64,000 nucleotides of DNA, from contig NZ_MOBR01000005.1 of the NCBI RefSeq assembly GCF_003732705.1, forward strand, positions 76,379 through 140,378, given 5' to 3'. The notes under the pieces are model-generated. The model made no database searches, was not told the origin of the DNA, and saw only the letters and a list, made by a program, of their open reading frames with translations. This stretch comes from Pseudomonas frederiksbergensis (GTDB lineage: Bacteria; Pseudomonadota; Gammaproteobacteria; Pseudomonadales; Pseudomonadaceae). A program made the position numbers and the translations under genes. This document shows, piece after piece, positions 34,194 to 43,801 of the stretch (the stretch's first letter is position 1; every line of letters begins with the position of its first letter).

Positions 34194-35123
34194 ATGAGCA
34201 ACCACCAAAACACCGGCTCGCGAAACATTCTGGTGCTGGGCGCCGGCGAACTGGGCATGGCCGTGATGCGGGCATTGTCCGCCCAGGCCGAAGGCGCGAA
34301 GGTCAGCGTGTTGCTGCGCGCGTCGGCCATTGAGACACAAGACCCGAGCCGCCTCGCGCAACTGTCCGAGCTGCAAACACGGGGTATCAAAACCCTGGCT
34401 GGCGATATCGCGAAGGACACGGTCAGTGAACTGGCGGCGCTGTTTGCAGCCTTTGACACGGTGATCAGTTGCGTCGGGTTTGCCGCAGGGCCGGGCACTC
34501 AGACCAAACTGACGCAAGCGGCGATTGAGTCTGGCGTTGAGCGTTATTTCCCATGGCAATTCGGTGTGGATTACGACGTGATTGGCTTTGGCAGTGCGCA
34601 GGATTCCTTTGACGAACAGTTGCATGTGCGCAATCTGCTGCGCGCGCAGCAGCGAATTGAATGGGTGATTGTCTCCACCGGCATGTTCACCAGTTTTCTG
34701 TTCGAACCGTCCTTCGGCGTGGTCGATCTGGCCAACAATACGGTCCATACGCTGGGGGACTGGGATACGCAATTGACGATTACCACGCCCGAGGACATCG
34801 GCCTGCTCACTGCCATGATCGTGTTTAAGCAGCCACGGTTTGTGAACCGGATTGTGTACGTGGCCGGTGACACGATCACCTATGGGCAACTGGCTGACGT
34901 GGTGGAATCTGCGCTGGGTCGCGAGATATCGCGGGTGCCGTGGAGTGTGCCGATGCTCAGGGCTGAACTGGCGAAGCGGCCGGATGATCAGTTGAGCAAG
35001 TATCGGTTGGTGTTTGCCGAGGGCAGGGGAGTGGCTTGGGATAAGGCGGGGACGTTCAATGCTCAGGAGGGTATTGAAGTGGTGACGCTTGAGCGGTGGG
35101 TTGCCGGGCATTTGGGTCACTGA
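34194..35123 (+). CDS. NmrA/isoflavone-reductase-like NAD(P)-binding protein
   Basis: 309 residues from the ATG at 34194 (AGGAG 7 bases upstream). Rossmann motif NILVLGAGELGMAVMRAL, SCVGFAAGPGTQTKLTQAAIESGVERYFPWQFGVDYD and STGMFTSFLFEP match the atypical SDR group of isoflavone/aromatic alcohol reductases. Probably reduces an aromatic or lactone substrate. Divergent from HxlR, a frequent pairing. Confidence 0.88.
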   Translation: MSNHQNTGSRNILVLGAGELGMAVMRALSAQAEGAKVSVLLRASAIETQDPSRLAQLSELQTRGIKTLAGDIAKDTVSELAALFAAFDTVISCVGFAAGPGTQTKLTQAAIESGVERYFPWQFGVDYDVIGFGSAQDSFDEQLHVRNLLRAQQRIEWVIVSTGMFTSFLFEPSFGVVDLANNTVHTLGDWDTQLTITTPEDIGLLTAMIVFKQPRFVNRIVYVAGDTITYGQLADVVESALGREISRVPWSVPMLRAELAKRPDDQLSKYRLVFAEGRGVAWDKAGTFNAQEGIEVVTLERWVAGHLGH

Positions 35124-35230
35124 GGGATTTGCGGTGTCTGGGCGGGCCTCTTCGCGAGCAAGCTCGCGATGGCGTCAGGTCAGATAAGAAAATGGCTCCA
35201 CCGCACACCGGGCAGAGCCCATCAACATCA

Positions 35231-35662
35231 TCAGATATGAAACGCCTGCCGCCCAATCAACAACCACTTCCCACCCTGTTTCTGCCAAATCTGAAAGTTC
35301 TCGATTTCAGTCGGCACCACTTCCGTGCCATTCAACGCCTGCGCCGAGAAGTGGTTACGCACCAGCGCCGTATCGCCCAGCAGGGTGATGGTCTGCTTCT
35401 GCATCTCCAGGGTCTTGAACGCGCTTTTGCCGGTTTCGATATCGGCAATAAATTCTTTCTTGTCCTGCACCTTGCCGCTGGAATGCCCGTAGCTCAGCTT
35501 GGCCGCCGTCAGCTTTTGCAGTTCGGGAATGTCCTTGTGCAGCATGGCTTGGGTCAGGTGGTCGACGGCTTGTGCCACGTCTTTCTCAGCGGCAGCCGGG
35601 GCGGCGGCGACATAGCCGCTGAACAGGCACAGAAAACCGATCACTAATTTGGCTTTTTGCAT
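35231..35662 (-). CDS. Exported nuclear transport factor 2-like protein (DUF4440/SnoaL fold)
   Basis: 143 residues with a signal peptide (1-20, cleavage after GYVAA). The body DVAQAVDHLTQAMLHKDIPEL...KLSYGHSSGKVQDKKEFI...ALVRNHFSAQALNG...IWQKQGGKWLLIGRQAF is the cone-shaped NTF2-like fold. Members are enzymes or ligand-binding proteins; role unknown. The 35124-35230 gap holds only a broken REP arm. Confidence 0.85.
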   Translation of the reverse strand: MQKAKLVIGFLCLFSGYVAAAPAAAEKDVAQAVDHLTQAMLHKDIPELQKLTAAKLSYGHSSGKVQDKKEFIADIETGKSAFKTLEMQKQTITLLGDTALVRNHFSAQALNGTEVVPTEIENFQIWQKQGGKWLLIGRQAFHI

Positions 35663-35845
35663 GGGTGTTTCCTTGTTGTTGTAGGGAGTCGAGACCGACG
35701 ATATTCGTCAGTCGTCGTACAACTTAGTAGATATTTTAGCGAGCAGACAGAGAGCGTTTCTGGCGACCCGCGCCATCTGTCGGGCGCGAGGAACGGCCGT
35801 TCAACTCAATACTTCCAAGGGAAAACGACCCAAGGGAGCACGACC

Positions 35846-36067
35846 ATGAATGATGATCCGAAGCAGGAAGCCTTGGCCGCTTGGTACAAACTGCTGCGAC
35901 AACCGGAAATTTCCATGGACAGTGAGGAGCACTACGACGAACTGCTGAAGGCTGCCGACGAGATGGAGCGCGCCGGGCTGATCAACAGCGCGGAATGGCG
36001 CGTGCTGGTGCGCGAGGCGGGGGGCGCTTTTGCCCGTTCATTTGCGGGGCTGGGAGGCGGGACTTAG
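35846..36067 (+). CDS. Small hypothetical acidic protein
   Basis: 73 residues from the ATG at 35846 (AAGGGAG upstream). Helical, rich in Glu/Asp (PKQEALAAWYKLLRQPEISMDSEEHYDELLKAADEMERAG) and without cysteines. I do not recognise a named family but the composition and ribosome site support a real gene. It ends 4 bases before the DUF72 gene and likely forms an operon with it. Confidence 0.75.
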   Translation: MNDDPKQEALAAWYKLLRQPEISMDSEEHYDELLKAADEMERAGLINSAEWRVLVREAGGAFARSFAGLGGGT

Positions 36068-36071
36068 TTCG

Positions 36072-36812
36072 GTGCCTGGATCGGTTTATGTGGGCACCGC
36101 CGGCTGGAGCGTGCCCCGGGAATATGGGGCGATGTTTCCTGAGCCCGGCACCCACTTGCAGCGCTATGCCACGCAACTGACGGCCGTTGAAATCAACAGC
36201 TCGTTCTACCGCCCGCATCAGCCACAGACCTATCTTCGCTGGGCGCAATCGGTGCCGCCCGCGTTTCGATTTTCGATCAAGATGCCCAAACTCATCACCC
36301 ATGTTCAGCGCTTGCAGAACTGCGAAGCGCTGCTCGATGAGTTCTTTTCCCAATGCCTGCAATTGGGTGACAAGTTGGGCTGTTTGTTGATTCAACTGCC
36401 GCCATCGCTGGCCTATGACGCCGTTGTGACCGCAGAGTTTTTTCGGATATTGCGGCAACGATATTTCGGCTCCGTAGTGCTTGAACCCCGCCATGAAACC
36501 TGGCGCGCAGCCAGCGGGTTACTGATTGAACACCGGATCGGCCGGGTTGCGGCCGATCCATCGCCAATCACTGGCGGCACCACGCCGGGTGGATGGTCCG
36601 GGGTGCGTTACTGGCGGCTGCATGGTTCCCCGCGGATTTATTACAGCGACTACGACATGAATCGATTGCAGGTGTTGGCGGCGAAGATTCAATTGTCAGC
36701 GCAGGCGGGGGCCGAGACCTGGTGCATCTTCGATAACACGGCGAGCGGGTTTGCGTTGGGGAATGCGCTGAGCGTGCGGGCGCTTTCAGGGCCCTGGTTT
36801 GATGGTTATTGA
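36072..36812 (+). CDS. DUF72 family protein (YecE-like)
   Basis: 246 residues from a GTG at 36072; GGAGG is 14 bases upstream, inside the previous gene. YVGTAGWSVPREYG, TAVEINSSFYRPHQPQTYLRWAQSVPPAFRFSIKMPKLITH and EPRHETW are the DUF72 signatures of a TIM-barrel-like fold. Biochemical function unknown. The start is the least certain part. Confidence 0.88.
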   Translation: MPGSVYVGTAGWSVPREYGAMFPEPGTHLQRYATQLTAVEINSSFYRPHQPQTYLRWAQSVPPAFRFSIKMPKLITHVQRLQNCEALLDEFFSQCLQLGDKLGCLLIQLPPSLAYDAVVTAEFFRILRQRYFGSVVLEPRHETWRAASGLLIEHRIGRVAADPSPITGGTTPGGWSGVRYWRLHGSPRIYYSDYDMNRLQVLAAKIQLSAQAGAETWCIFDNTASGFALGNALSVRALSGPWFDGY

Positions 36813-36814
36813 GC

Positions 36815-36906
36815 GGGCCTCTTCGCGAGCAAGTCGAATCGTCGCACCGCCGCTCCCACATTTAGAACGCGTTCCAATTGTGGGAGCGGGCTTGCTCGCG
36901 AAGGCG
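36815..36906. repeat. REP pair with one interrupted arm
   Basis: The inverse arm CTTCGCGAGCAAG is separated from its CGCTCCCACA end by about 17 foreign bases (36833-36849). The forward arm at 36880-36905 is intact. Confidence 0.7.
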
Positions 36907-36993
36907 TCAGTCCAGTACCGGTTTACCGGAGGCGTGTCACCTCGTTTTTGGGTATCGTCAGCCCCAAGGAAGGCAGCCTTTCAAGGAAAAAAC

Positions 36994-37563
36994 ATGACAC
37001 TGACTACCCAGACGCTGATCGATATCGCGATGACTAACCCGGCCAATGCCGAGATTGCCCGACGCTTGCCTTCACTTGGCTTGAACCAGTGCCTGTTGAC
37101 TGCGGGCTGCCTGTTCCAGGCCGTGTGGAATCTACAATCAGACTTGCCGCCAGCCTGGGGCGTGAAGGACTACGACGTCTTTTATTTTGATGAGGACGTG
37201 TCCTGGGAGGCCGAAAATGAAGTCATCCAAAGCGTTCAGCGACTCTTTCACGGCCTGGACCTGAACATCGAAATCAAAAATCAGGCCCGGGTTCACTTGT
37301 GGTACGCCCAGCGGTTCGGCAAGTCTTATCCTCAACTTCATTCAGCAAAGGACGGCGTTGATCGCTATTTGATTGCTGGAACGTGCATCGCTATGGATGT
37401 TGCCACTGGTGAGGTTTATGCGCCTTACGGGTTGGCGGATACCGAACAGGGCCTGCTGCGGATCAATCCAATCAATCATCAGCCTGATTTGTTTGCACAG
37501 AAGGCTCGCAGTTATCAAGCGCGTTGGCCTTGGCTGACGATCCTTGAACCCGATGCTATTTAG
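36994..37563 (+). CDS. Nucleotidyltransferase family protein (NTP_transf_6 type)
   Basis: 189 residues from the ATG at 36994 (AAGGA 6 bases upstream). LTAGCLFQAVWNLQSDLPPAWGVKDYDVFYFDEDVSWEAEN contains the D-x-D type metal site (KDYDVFYFD), and NIEIKNQARVHLWY follows. This matches the bacterial nucleotidyltransferase family PF06042, whose substrates are unknown. Lone gene. Confidence 0.87.
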   Translation: MTLTTQTLIDIAMTNPANAEIARRLPSLGLNQCLLTAGCLFQAVWNLQSDLPPAWGVKDYDVFYFDEDVSWEAENEVIQSVQRLFHGLDLNIEIKNQARVHLWYAQRFGKSYPQLHSAKDGVDRYLIAGTCIAMDVATGEVYAPYGLADTEQGLLRINPINHQPDLFAQKARSYQARWPWLTILEPDAI

Positions 37564-37961
37564 CCACCGGGCAGGGCGTACAGACGCCGATCCTCGGGCA
37601 TGTTTTTCAAATTGCCGCCGATGCGTCCAGACACAGACCCAGACCACCAAGTCGCGAACAGACGCGCGGGTTTGCCGTGTCGTGATATTCTTCGCCCCAA
37701 CTTGCTTTGACCTATTCAGTTCGCACGTCCCCGAGACGTGCAAACAGGATCGATGTCGCTCAAGTAGCTGAAGCCAATAATGATAAGAAGTCAGTTCAGA
37801 GGGACATATAAACTGAGGTCGATGGAGACACGTCGGCCTTGTGTGCCCACCCTCCAATCCTGATGTGCGGGAACCCGCGACATGCTGCCTGCATGCCGTG
37901 AACCAGGGGCCTTCGCGATTGGGATGGAAGGGCGGATGGCGTTTTATCATAGGTGCTACAG
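37564..37961. other. Upstream region of mqo
   Basis: No gene seen in this 398-base gap. GCACGTC and GACGTGC form a perfect 7-bp hairpin at 37723-37741. The mqo promoter must lie here, but I could not define it. Confidence 0.4.
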
Positions 37962-39614
37962 ATGCTTAAGAAACTGAACACGGCCCTGCTGGGGCTGGCT
38001 TTGTCGATGGGGATCACGTCCGTTCACGCGGAAGAGGCAAAGAAAGTCGATGTGCTGCTCATTGGCGGCGGCATCATGAGCGCGACCCTGGGTGTATGGC
38101 TCAATGAGCTGCAACCGGACTGGTCGATGGAAATGGTCGAGCGCCTCGACGGCGTCGCCCTGGAAAGCTCCAACGGCTGGAACAACGCCGGTACCGGTCA
38201 CTCGGCACTCGCCGAGCTGAACTACACCCCGGAAGACGAAAACGGCAAAGTGTCGATTCCGAAAGCCGTTGAAATCAACGAAGCTTTCCAGATCTCCCGC
38301 CAGTTCTGGTCGTGGCAGGTTCAGCAAGGCGTCCTGAAGAACCCGCGTTCGTTCATCAACTCCACACCGCACATGAGCTTCGTGTGGGGCGATGACAACA
38401 TCAAGTTCCTGAAAAAACGCTATGAAGCCCTGCAAGCGAGCCCGCTGTTCGCCGGCATGCAGTACTCCGAAGACCCGGCTGTGATCAAGAAATGGGTTCC
38501 GCTGATGATGGAAGGGCGTGACCCGAACCAGAAAATCGCGGCTACCTGGACCCCGATCGGCACCGACGTCAACTTCGGCGAAATCACCCGCCAGTTCGTT
38601 GCGCACCTGCAAGCCACGCCAAAGTTCGACTTGAAACTGTCCAGCGAAGTACAGGACATCACCAAGAACGCAGACGGCACCTGGCGCGTCAGCTACAAAA
38701 ACCTGAAAGACGGCACGGAAACCGAAACCGACGCCAAGTTCGTCTTCATCGGCGCGGGCGGCGGTGCACTGCACCTGCTGCAGAAGTCCGGCATTCCTGA
38801 AGCCAAGGAATACGCAGGCTTCCCGGTTGGCGGCTCGTTCCTCGTGACCGAAAACCCGACCATCGCCGAACAACACTTGGCCAAGGCCTACGGCAAAGCC
38901 TCCGTCGGCGCACCGCCAATGTCCGTTCCGCACCTCGACACCCGTGTCCTGGACGGCAAACGCGTCATCCTGTTTGGCCCATTCGCGACCTTCAGCACCA
39001 AGTTCCTGAAAGAAGGCTCGTACCTGGACCTGCTGACCAGCACCACCACCCACAACATCTGGCCGATGACCAAAGTCGGCATCAAGGAATACCCACTGGT
39101 TGAGTACCTTGCTGGCCAACTCATGCTGTCCGACGAAGACCGCATGAACGCCCTGAAAGAATACTTCCCGAACGCCAAAGCCGAAGACTGGCGCCTGTGG
39201 CAAGCCGGCCAACGCGTGCAAATCATCAAGCGTGATGAAGCGGCGGGTGGCGTGCTGAAGTTGGGTACCGAGATTGTGGCTTCGTCTGACGGCACCATTG
39301 CAGGTCTGCTGGGTGCATCGCCAGGTGCATCGACGGCTGCGCCGATCATGCTGACCGTGCTGCAAAAGGTCTTCAAGGATCAGGTTGCATCGCCGGCCTG
39401 GCAGGAAAAGCTGCATCAGATCGTGCCGAGCTATGGCACTCAGTTGAACAACGATCCGGCTAAAGTGGCTGAGGAATGGGCTTACACGGCGAAGGTGTTG
39501 CAACTGACTCCGCCGCCGGTGATTCCGCAGTTGGCGGCTCCGGCTGCTGCTCCGGCTCCTGCTGATGCAGGGAAGGCTCCGAAGGCTAATGCTGCTAGCG
39601 ATATGGCTTTGTAA
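37962..39614 (+). CDS. mqo: Malate:quinone oxidoreductase with N-terminal signal sequence
   Basis: 550 residues. The enzyme oxidises malate to oxaloacetate and passes electrons to quinone. The FAD motif [19 protein letters not shown] (35-53), [18 protein letters not shown] and a C-terminal FAD loop ([16 protein letters not shown]) are clear. Unusual features are a Sec-like signal peptide ([14 protein letters not shown], cleavage before EEAKK) and a C-terminal Ala/Pro-rich tail. If the signal is used, the protein would be periplasmic, unlike classical Mqo at the cytoplasmic face. Start supported by AGGTG and the ATG at 37962. A strong terminator follows. Confidence 0.93.
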   Translation: MLKKLNTALLGLALSMGITSVHAEEAKKVDVLLIGGGIMSATLGVWLNELQPDWSMEMVERLDGVALESSNGWNNAGTGHSALAELNYTPEDENGKVSIPKAVEINEAFQISRQFWSWQVQQGVLKNPRSFINSTPHMSFVWGDDNIKFLKKRYEALQASPLFAGMQYSEDPAVIKKWVPLMMEGRDPNQKIAATWTPIGTDVNFGEITRQFVAHLQATPKFDLKLSSEVQDITKNADGTWRVSYKNLKDGTETETDAKFVFIGAGGGALHLLQKSGIPEAKEYAGFPVGGSFLVTENPTIAEQHLAKAYGKASVGAPPMSVPHLDTRVLDGKRVILFGPFATFSTKFLKEGSYLDLLTSTTTHNIWPMTKVGIKEYPLVEYLAGQLMLSDEDRMNALKEYFPNAKAEDWRLWQAGQRVQIIKRDEAAGGVLKLGTEIVASSDGTIAGLLGASPGASTAAPIMLTVLQKVFKDQVASPAWQEKLHQIVPSYGTQLNNDPAKVAEEWAYTAKVLQLTPPPVIPQLAAPAAAPAPADAGKAPKANAASDMAL

Positions 39615-39631
39615 GTAGAAGCCTGATTGGG

Positions 39632-39670
39632 AAAAGCCCACTGAACCGGGGACGGTCAGTGGGCTTTTTT
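39632..39670 (+). terminator. Terminator T1 (after mqo)
   Basis: AAAAGCCCACTGA...TCAGTGGGCTTTTTT: stem with an inner ACCGGGGACGG loop and a T-run. First of four related terminators. Confidence 0.9.
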
Positions 39671-39799
39671 GTGGGTGGGATTTGGCGTTGGCGAATCACG
39701 CAATACCGGAGTTGGCAGATACCCTGTGGCGAGGGAGCTTGCTCCCGCCGGGCGACGCAGCAGCTCAAGAATTTGGTCCGGGTTGATTCTCGCATTGAC

Positions 39800-39819
39800 A
39801 TATCGGTAAATCTCGATAT
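39800..39819. promoter_or_regulatory. ArsR-type operator overlapping its own promoter
   Basis: ATATCGGTAAATCTCGATAT, an imperfect palindrome, sits between a perfect -35 box TTGACA (39795-39800) and a TATCCT -10 box (39817-39822). It resembles the perfect palindrome at 40147. A bound repressor would block polymerase. Confidence 0.7.
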
Positions 39820-39828
39820 CCTCGCGGC

Positions 39829-40131
39829 ATGGAATTACTCGAAATATTCAAAGCCCTCTCAAATCCTACACGCCTTGAAATCTTGAAAGGCTTGAAGGAC
39901 CCCGCAAAGAACTTCCCTCCGCAGGATGAGGGTGACGTTCTCACGGTAGGCGTCTGCGTCAGCAGTATTCAAGAAGGTATCGGACTGTCGCAGTCCACGG
40001 TGTCTGGTTATCTGGCAACGCTGCAACGCGTGGGCCTGGTTGAAGTCAGGCGCATCGGGCAGTGGACCTACTACAAACGCAATGAAGCAACCATCAGTGC
40101 ACTTGCCGAGATCATAGGCAAAGACCTGTAA
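39829..40131 (+). CDS. ArsR family transcriptional repressor
   Basis: 100 residues, winged helix-turn-helix. [23 protein letters not shown] at the start, [34 protein letters not shown] as recognition helix and wing. No ELCVCDL-type metal site; one Cys (GVCVSSIQ) that might sense oxidants or electrophiles. There is no ribosome site, and the predicted transcript would begin at or next to the ATG, so the mRNA may be leaderless. Followed by an oxidoreductase with a matching operator. Confidence 0.9.
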   Translation: MELLEIFKALSNPTRLEILKGLKDPAKNFPPQDEGDVLTVGVCVSSIQEGIGLSQSTVSGYLATLQRVGLVEVRRIGQWTYYKRNEATISALAEIIGKDL

Positions 40132-40146
40132 TTTTTTTACCCCAGT

Positions 40147-40166
40147 ATATCGAGATATCTCGATAT
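40147..40166. promoter_or_regulatory. Perfect 20-bp palindromic operator upstream of the oxidoreductase
   Basis: ATATCGAGATATCTCGATAT is a perfect palindrome ending 27 bases before the oxidoreductase start. It shares the ATATCG...CTCGATAT arms with the site at the arsR promoter, indicating that the ArsR protein controls both. Confidence 0.75.
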
Positions 40167-40193
40167 CCCTTATTGTCGATACGAGGATTTTCA

Positions 40194-41168
<975 letters not shown>

Positions 41169-41209
41169 GTCCGTACTTTTAACCGATTAAACCCTTTTGG
41201 AAGAACGCC

Positions 41210-41527
41210 ATGATTTATGAGATCGCTCTGCTCCCCATTCACAAAGAACGCATTGAACAGTTCAGACGTGCATTTGCCGAGGTCGCCCCTTTGCTCAGCC
41301 GCGCAAAAGGTTACGGCGGCCACTTACTGGCGCAAGGGATTGAAACCCCTCAGCTATTCAACTTGATAGTGCGATGGCAATCACTCGAGGACCACACACC
41401 GGGCTTCGAAGAGAGTGAAGACCATCGGATGTTCATGACGGGCTTAGAGGAATATTTTTCGGAAGAACCGACCGTCTACCATATTGAGGGGGCAGCTTTT
41501 AGCGCTGACCCATTCCGGCGGGATTAG
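41210..41527 (+). CDS. Antibiotic biosynthesis monooxygenase (ABM) domain protein
   Basis: 105 residues. IYEIALLPIHKERIEQFRRAFAEV and NLIVRWQSLEDHTPGFEESEDHRMFM fit the dimeric ABM ferredoxin-like fold (YgiN-like), often paired with quinone or aromatic oxidoreductases. GGAAG lies upstream. Third gene of the arsR-oxidoreductase unit. Confidence 0.85.
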   Translation: MIYEIALLPIHKERIEQFRRAFAEVAPLLSRAKGYGGHLLAQGIETPQLFNLIVRWQSLEDHTPGFEESEDHRMFMTGLEEYFSEEPTVYHIEGAAFSADPFRRD

Positions 41528-41721
41528 GCAATCATTCAGCAGAATGCAGCCATCGCCCACACCTCCCCAAGCTTTACCCTATCCGCTACGCGACATAACC
41601 CAGTCGCCATCGCTTCTTGAGAGCCGGCCATCAAACCGGCTCTCACTGTCATCCACTTGAACGATTCAGCAACTACGCTACTCCTCTTATATTCAACATC
41701 CGACTCAAAAAGGCGATCGCA

Positions 41722-42789
41722 ATGACCAAGACTTACAGCTACGCCGCGAAAGACCCCAAAGACTCGCTCAAGCCTTTCACCTTCGAACGTCGCGCCCCGG
41801 GCGCGGATGATGTGCAGATCGATATCCTCTATTGCGGCGTGTGCCATTCCGACTTGCACACCGTAAAAAACGAGTGGCACAACACCTTGTATCCGTCAGT
41901 GCCGGGCCATGAAATTGTCGGTCGGGTAACGGCCGTTGGCGCGAATGTCAGCAAGTTCAAAGTGGGCGATCTGGCCGGCGTTGGTTGCATGGTCGACAGT
42001 TGCCAACACTGTGCGTCGTGCGCGGAAGGTGAAGAGCAATATTGTGAGAGCGGCTTCACCGGTACTTACAACGGTCCGGTGTTTGGTGGCGAGAACACGT
42101 TCGGCGGTTACTCGGACAATATTGTGGTGAAAGAGAAGTTCGTTCTGCGCATTTCCCATGGCGACGCCAATCTGGCCGCGGTCGCGCCGCTGTTGTGCGC
42201 GGGCATCACGACTTATTCGCCGTTGCACCATTGGAAAGTCGGCCCTGGCAAGAAAGTCGGTGTAGTCGGTCTCGGTGGGCTGGGGCATATGGGGGTGAAG
42301 ATTGCCCACGCGATGGGCGCGCATGTGGTGTTGTTTACTACCTCGCCGAACAAGCGTGAAGACGGTTTGCGTCTGGGCGCGGATGAAGTGGTGGTGTCGA
42401 AGAATCCGGATGAGATGGCCAAGTTTGCCAACACCCTGGATTTCATCCTTAACACCGTCGCGGCACCGCATGATCTGGACGCCTTCCTCAATCTGCTCAA
42501 GCGCGATGGCACCATGACGCTGGTCGGCGCTCCGGACAGTCCGCATCCATCGCCTTCGGTGTTTAACCTGATCTTCAAGCGTCGCAGTCTGGCGGGTTCG
42601 TTGATTGGCGGGATTCAGGAAACCCAGGAGATGCTGGATTTCTGCGCCAAGCACGGGATTGTTTCGGACATCGAGGTGATCAACATTCAGGACATCAACG
42701 AAGCGTATGGCCGGATGCTGAAGGGCGATGTGAAATATCGGTTTGTGATTGATATGAGCAGTTTGAAGAAAGAGGCCAACGCGGCCTGA
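41722..42789 (+). CDS. Zinc-dependent NAD(P) alcohol dehydrogenase (YahK-like)
   Basis: 355 residues from the ATG at 41722. Catalytic zinc ligands C and H in YCGVCHSDLH and GHEIVG, structural zinc cysteines in CQHCASCAEGEEQYC, and the cofactor motif GVVGLGGLGHMGVKIAHAMG. Belongs to the cinnamyl-alcohol-dehydrogenase/YahK group that reduces many aldehydes with NADPH. A damaged copy of part of this gene lies about 1 kb downstream. Followed by terminator T2. Confidence 0.93.
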   Translation: MTKTYSYAAKDPKDSLKPFTFERRAPGADDVQIDILYCGVCHSDLHTVKNEWHNTLYPSVPGHEIVGRVTAVGANVSKFKVGDLAGVGCMVDSCQHCASCAEGEEQYCESGFTGTYNGPVFGGENTFGGYSDNIVVKEKFVLRISHGDANLAAVAPLLCAGITTYSPLHHWKVGPGKKVGVVGLGGLGHMGVKIAHAMGAHVVLFTTSPNKREDGLRLGADEVVVSKNPDEMAKFANTLDFILNTVAAPHDLDAFLNLLKRDGTMTLVGAPDSPHPSPSVFNLIFKRRSLAGSLIGGIQETQEMLDFCAKHGIVSDIEVINIQDINEAYGRMLKGDVKYRFVIDMSSLKKEANAA

Positions 42790-42834
42790 GATAGAGATTC
42801 GGGATCAAGTTTGCTCGACGTCATAAAACCCCGC

Positions 42835-42862
42835 TGAACCGGTGACGGTCAGCGGGTTTTTT
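42835..42862 (+). terminator. Terminator T2 (after alcohol dehydrogenase)
   Basis: AAAACCCCGCTGA...TCAGCGGGTTTTTT around ACCGGTGACGG. Same design as T1, T3 and T4. Confidence 0.9.
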
Positions 42863-42889
42863 AATGTCCTTTCCACCGGGAAAATCAGT

Positions 42890-43336
42890 TTATTGGCAAC
42901 TTCCATACTGTAAAACGCCATCGCAATTGACTAATAGCTTTACATACGGGTAGGGCGCAGGAAAAAACGGCTCCGTTCTTTGTGCTTCATCGTACTGCCA
43001 GCTAGCCGCGTTAACAGACGTTTTCCAATCAGGCAGGGCTCTGGTTTGGGAGTTCAGCCGCTTGCAACTGAGATAAAGGTTGCAGGTTCCGGCCGGGTCT
43101 TGGGATATCACTTGACGTGTGGTGCAGGATTGAGAGGCAGAACTGAGGTTCCAGGCATCTCGACAGTCCTTATTCTCTACGTTACTCACGCTTGGGCGCT
43201 GGTTCTGGGGCAGGGCGGCGCTTGCCTTTTCCGTTCTTTGTAATTCTGCCTGGTATTCTTCGGCAGTCATCGCGGCAGATACGGTGGAGCCATAAAGTGC
43301 TGCCAAAACCAGGGTCGTCAATTTGATCAAACTCAT
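42890..43336 (-). CDS. Secreted hypothetical protein, Cys-rich
   Basis: 148 residues from the ATG at 43336 (AGGAGG 8 bases upstream). Signal peptide 1-21 (cleavage near STVSAAM). Six cysteines in the mature part (KDCRDAW, SQSCTTRQ, GTCNLYLSCKRL, LVNCDGVLQYGSC) suggest disulfide bonds. No family recognised. It lies in the rearranged segment between the dehydrogenase gene and its broken copy. Confidence 0.78.
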   Translation of the reverse strand: MSLIKLTTLVLAALYGSTVSAAMTAEEYQAELQRTEKASAALPQNQRPSVSNVENKDCRDAWNLSSASQSCTTRQVISQDPAGTCNLYLSCKRLNSQTRALPDWKTSVNAASWQYDEAQRTEPFFPAPYPYVKLLVNCDGVLQYGSCQ

Positions 43337-43498
43337 GTCACACACCTCCTTTTTTGAAGGTGTAGCGTTGCTCCATGAGTTAAGTAGCGTCTACTGTCAT
43401 AAATGACAGGATCATTAGACTTTTTTTCGTTCGTATTTTTGAAGGTTATTTCTTTTTGGCGAAATGACCTGCGACGCGTCTCAAACAGGAACGCCTCA

Positions 43499-43537
43499 GA
43501 CAAAAGATTCTCCCTGTCACTCCCTAACGCTGCCGCT
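43499..43537 (+). repeat. Copy 1 of the katG-upstream sequence
   Basis: Shares CAAAAGATTCTCCCT and following bases (TAACGCTGC versus TAACACTGC) with 44716-44752 upstream of katG. It lies directly before the dehydrogenase fragment. Confidence 0.65.
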
Positions 43538-43685
43538 ATCAACACTGTAGCGGCACCCCATGATTTGGATGCGTTCCTCGGCTTGCTCTAGCGCAATGGC
43601 ATGATGTCTTTGGTTGGCGCCCGGACAGTTCGCATCCATCGCTTTTGATGTTTAACCAGATCTTCAAGCACCGCAGTCTGGCGGT
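43538..43685 (+). pseudogene. Alcohol dehydrogenase fragment (remnant)
   Basis: About 148 bases match 42452-42600 of the intact dehydrogenase at roughly 80 percent identity by eye. The translation INTVAAPHDLDAFLGLL matches LNTVAAPHDLDAFLNLL, then a TAG stop and a single-base deletion break the frame. No start, N-terminal or C-terminal parts remain. It is a decayed duplicate created by rearrangement. Confidence 0.8.
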
Positions 43686-43801
43686 TTTTTTGTATGGAGA
43701 GTGGCACGTGGCTACTGTACTATCGCCACGCGCTGGTCTGCCAAAGTTGCAGTGTTTTGCGCAGGCTGATGGAGCTGTTTAATGGCTAACAAGGATATGG
43801 A

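Noticed and set aside
37956..39641. 561-codon frame antisense to mqo
   Set aside because: Mirror of the strongly conserved Mqo coding sequence; its translation has no recognisable domain.
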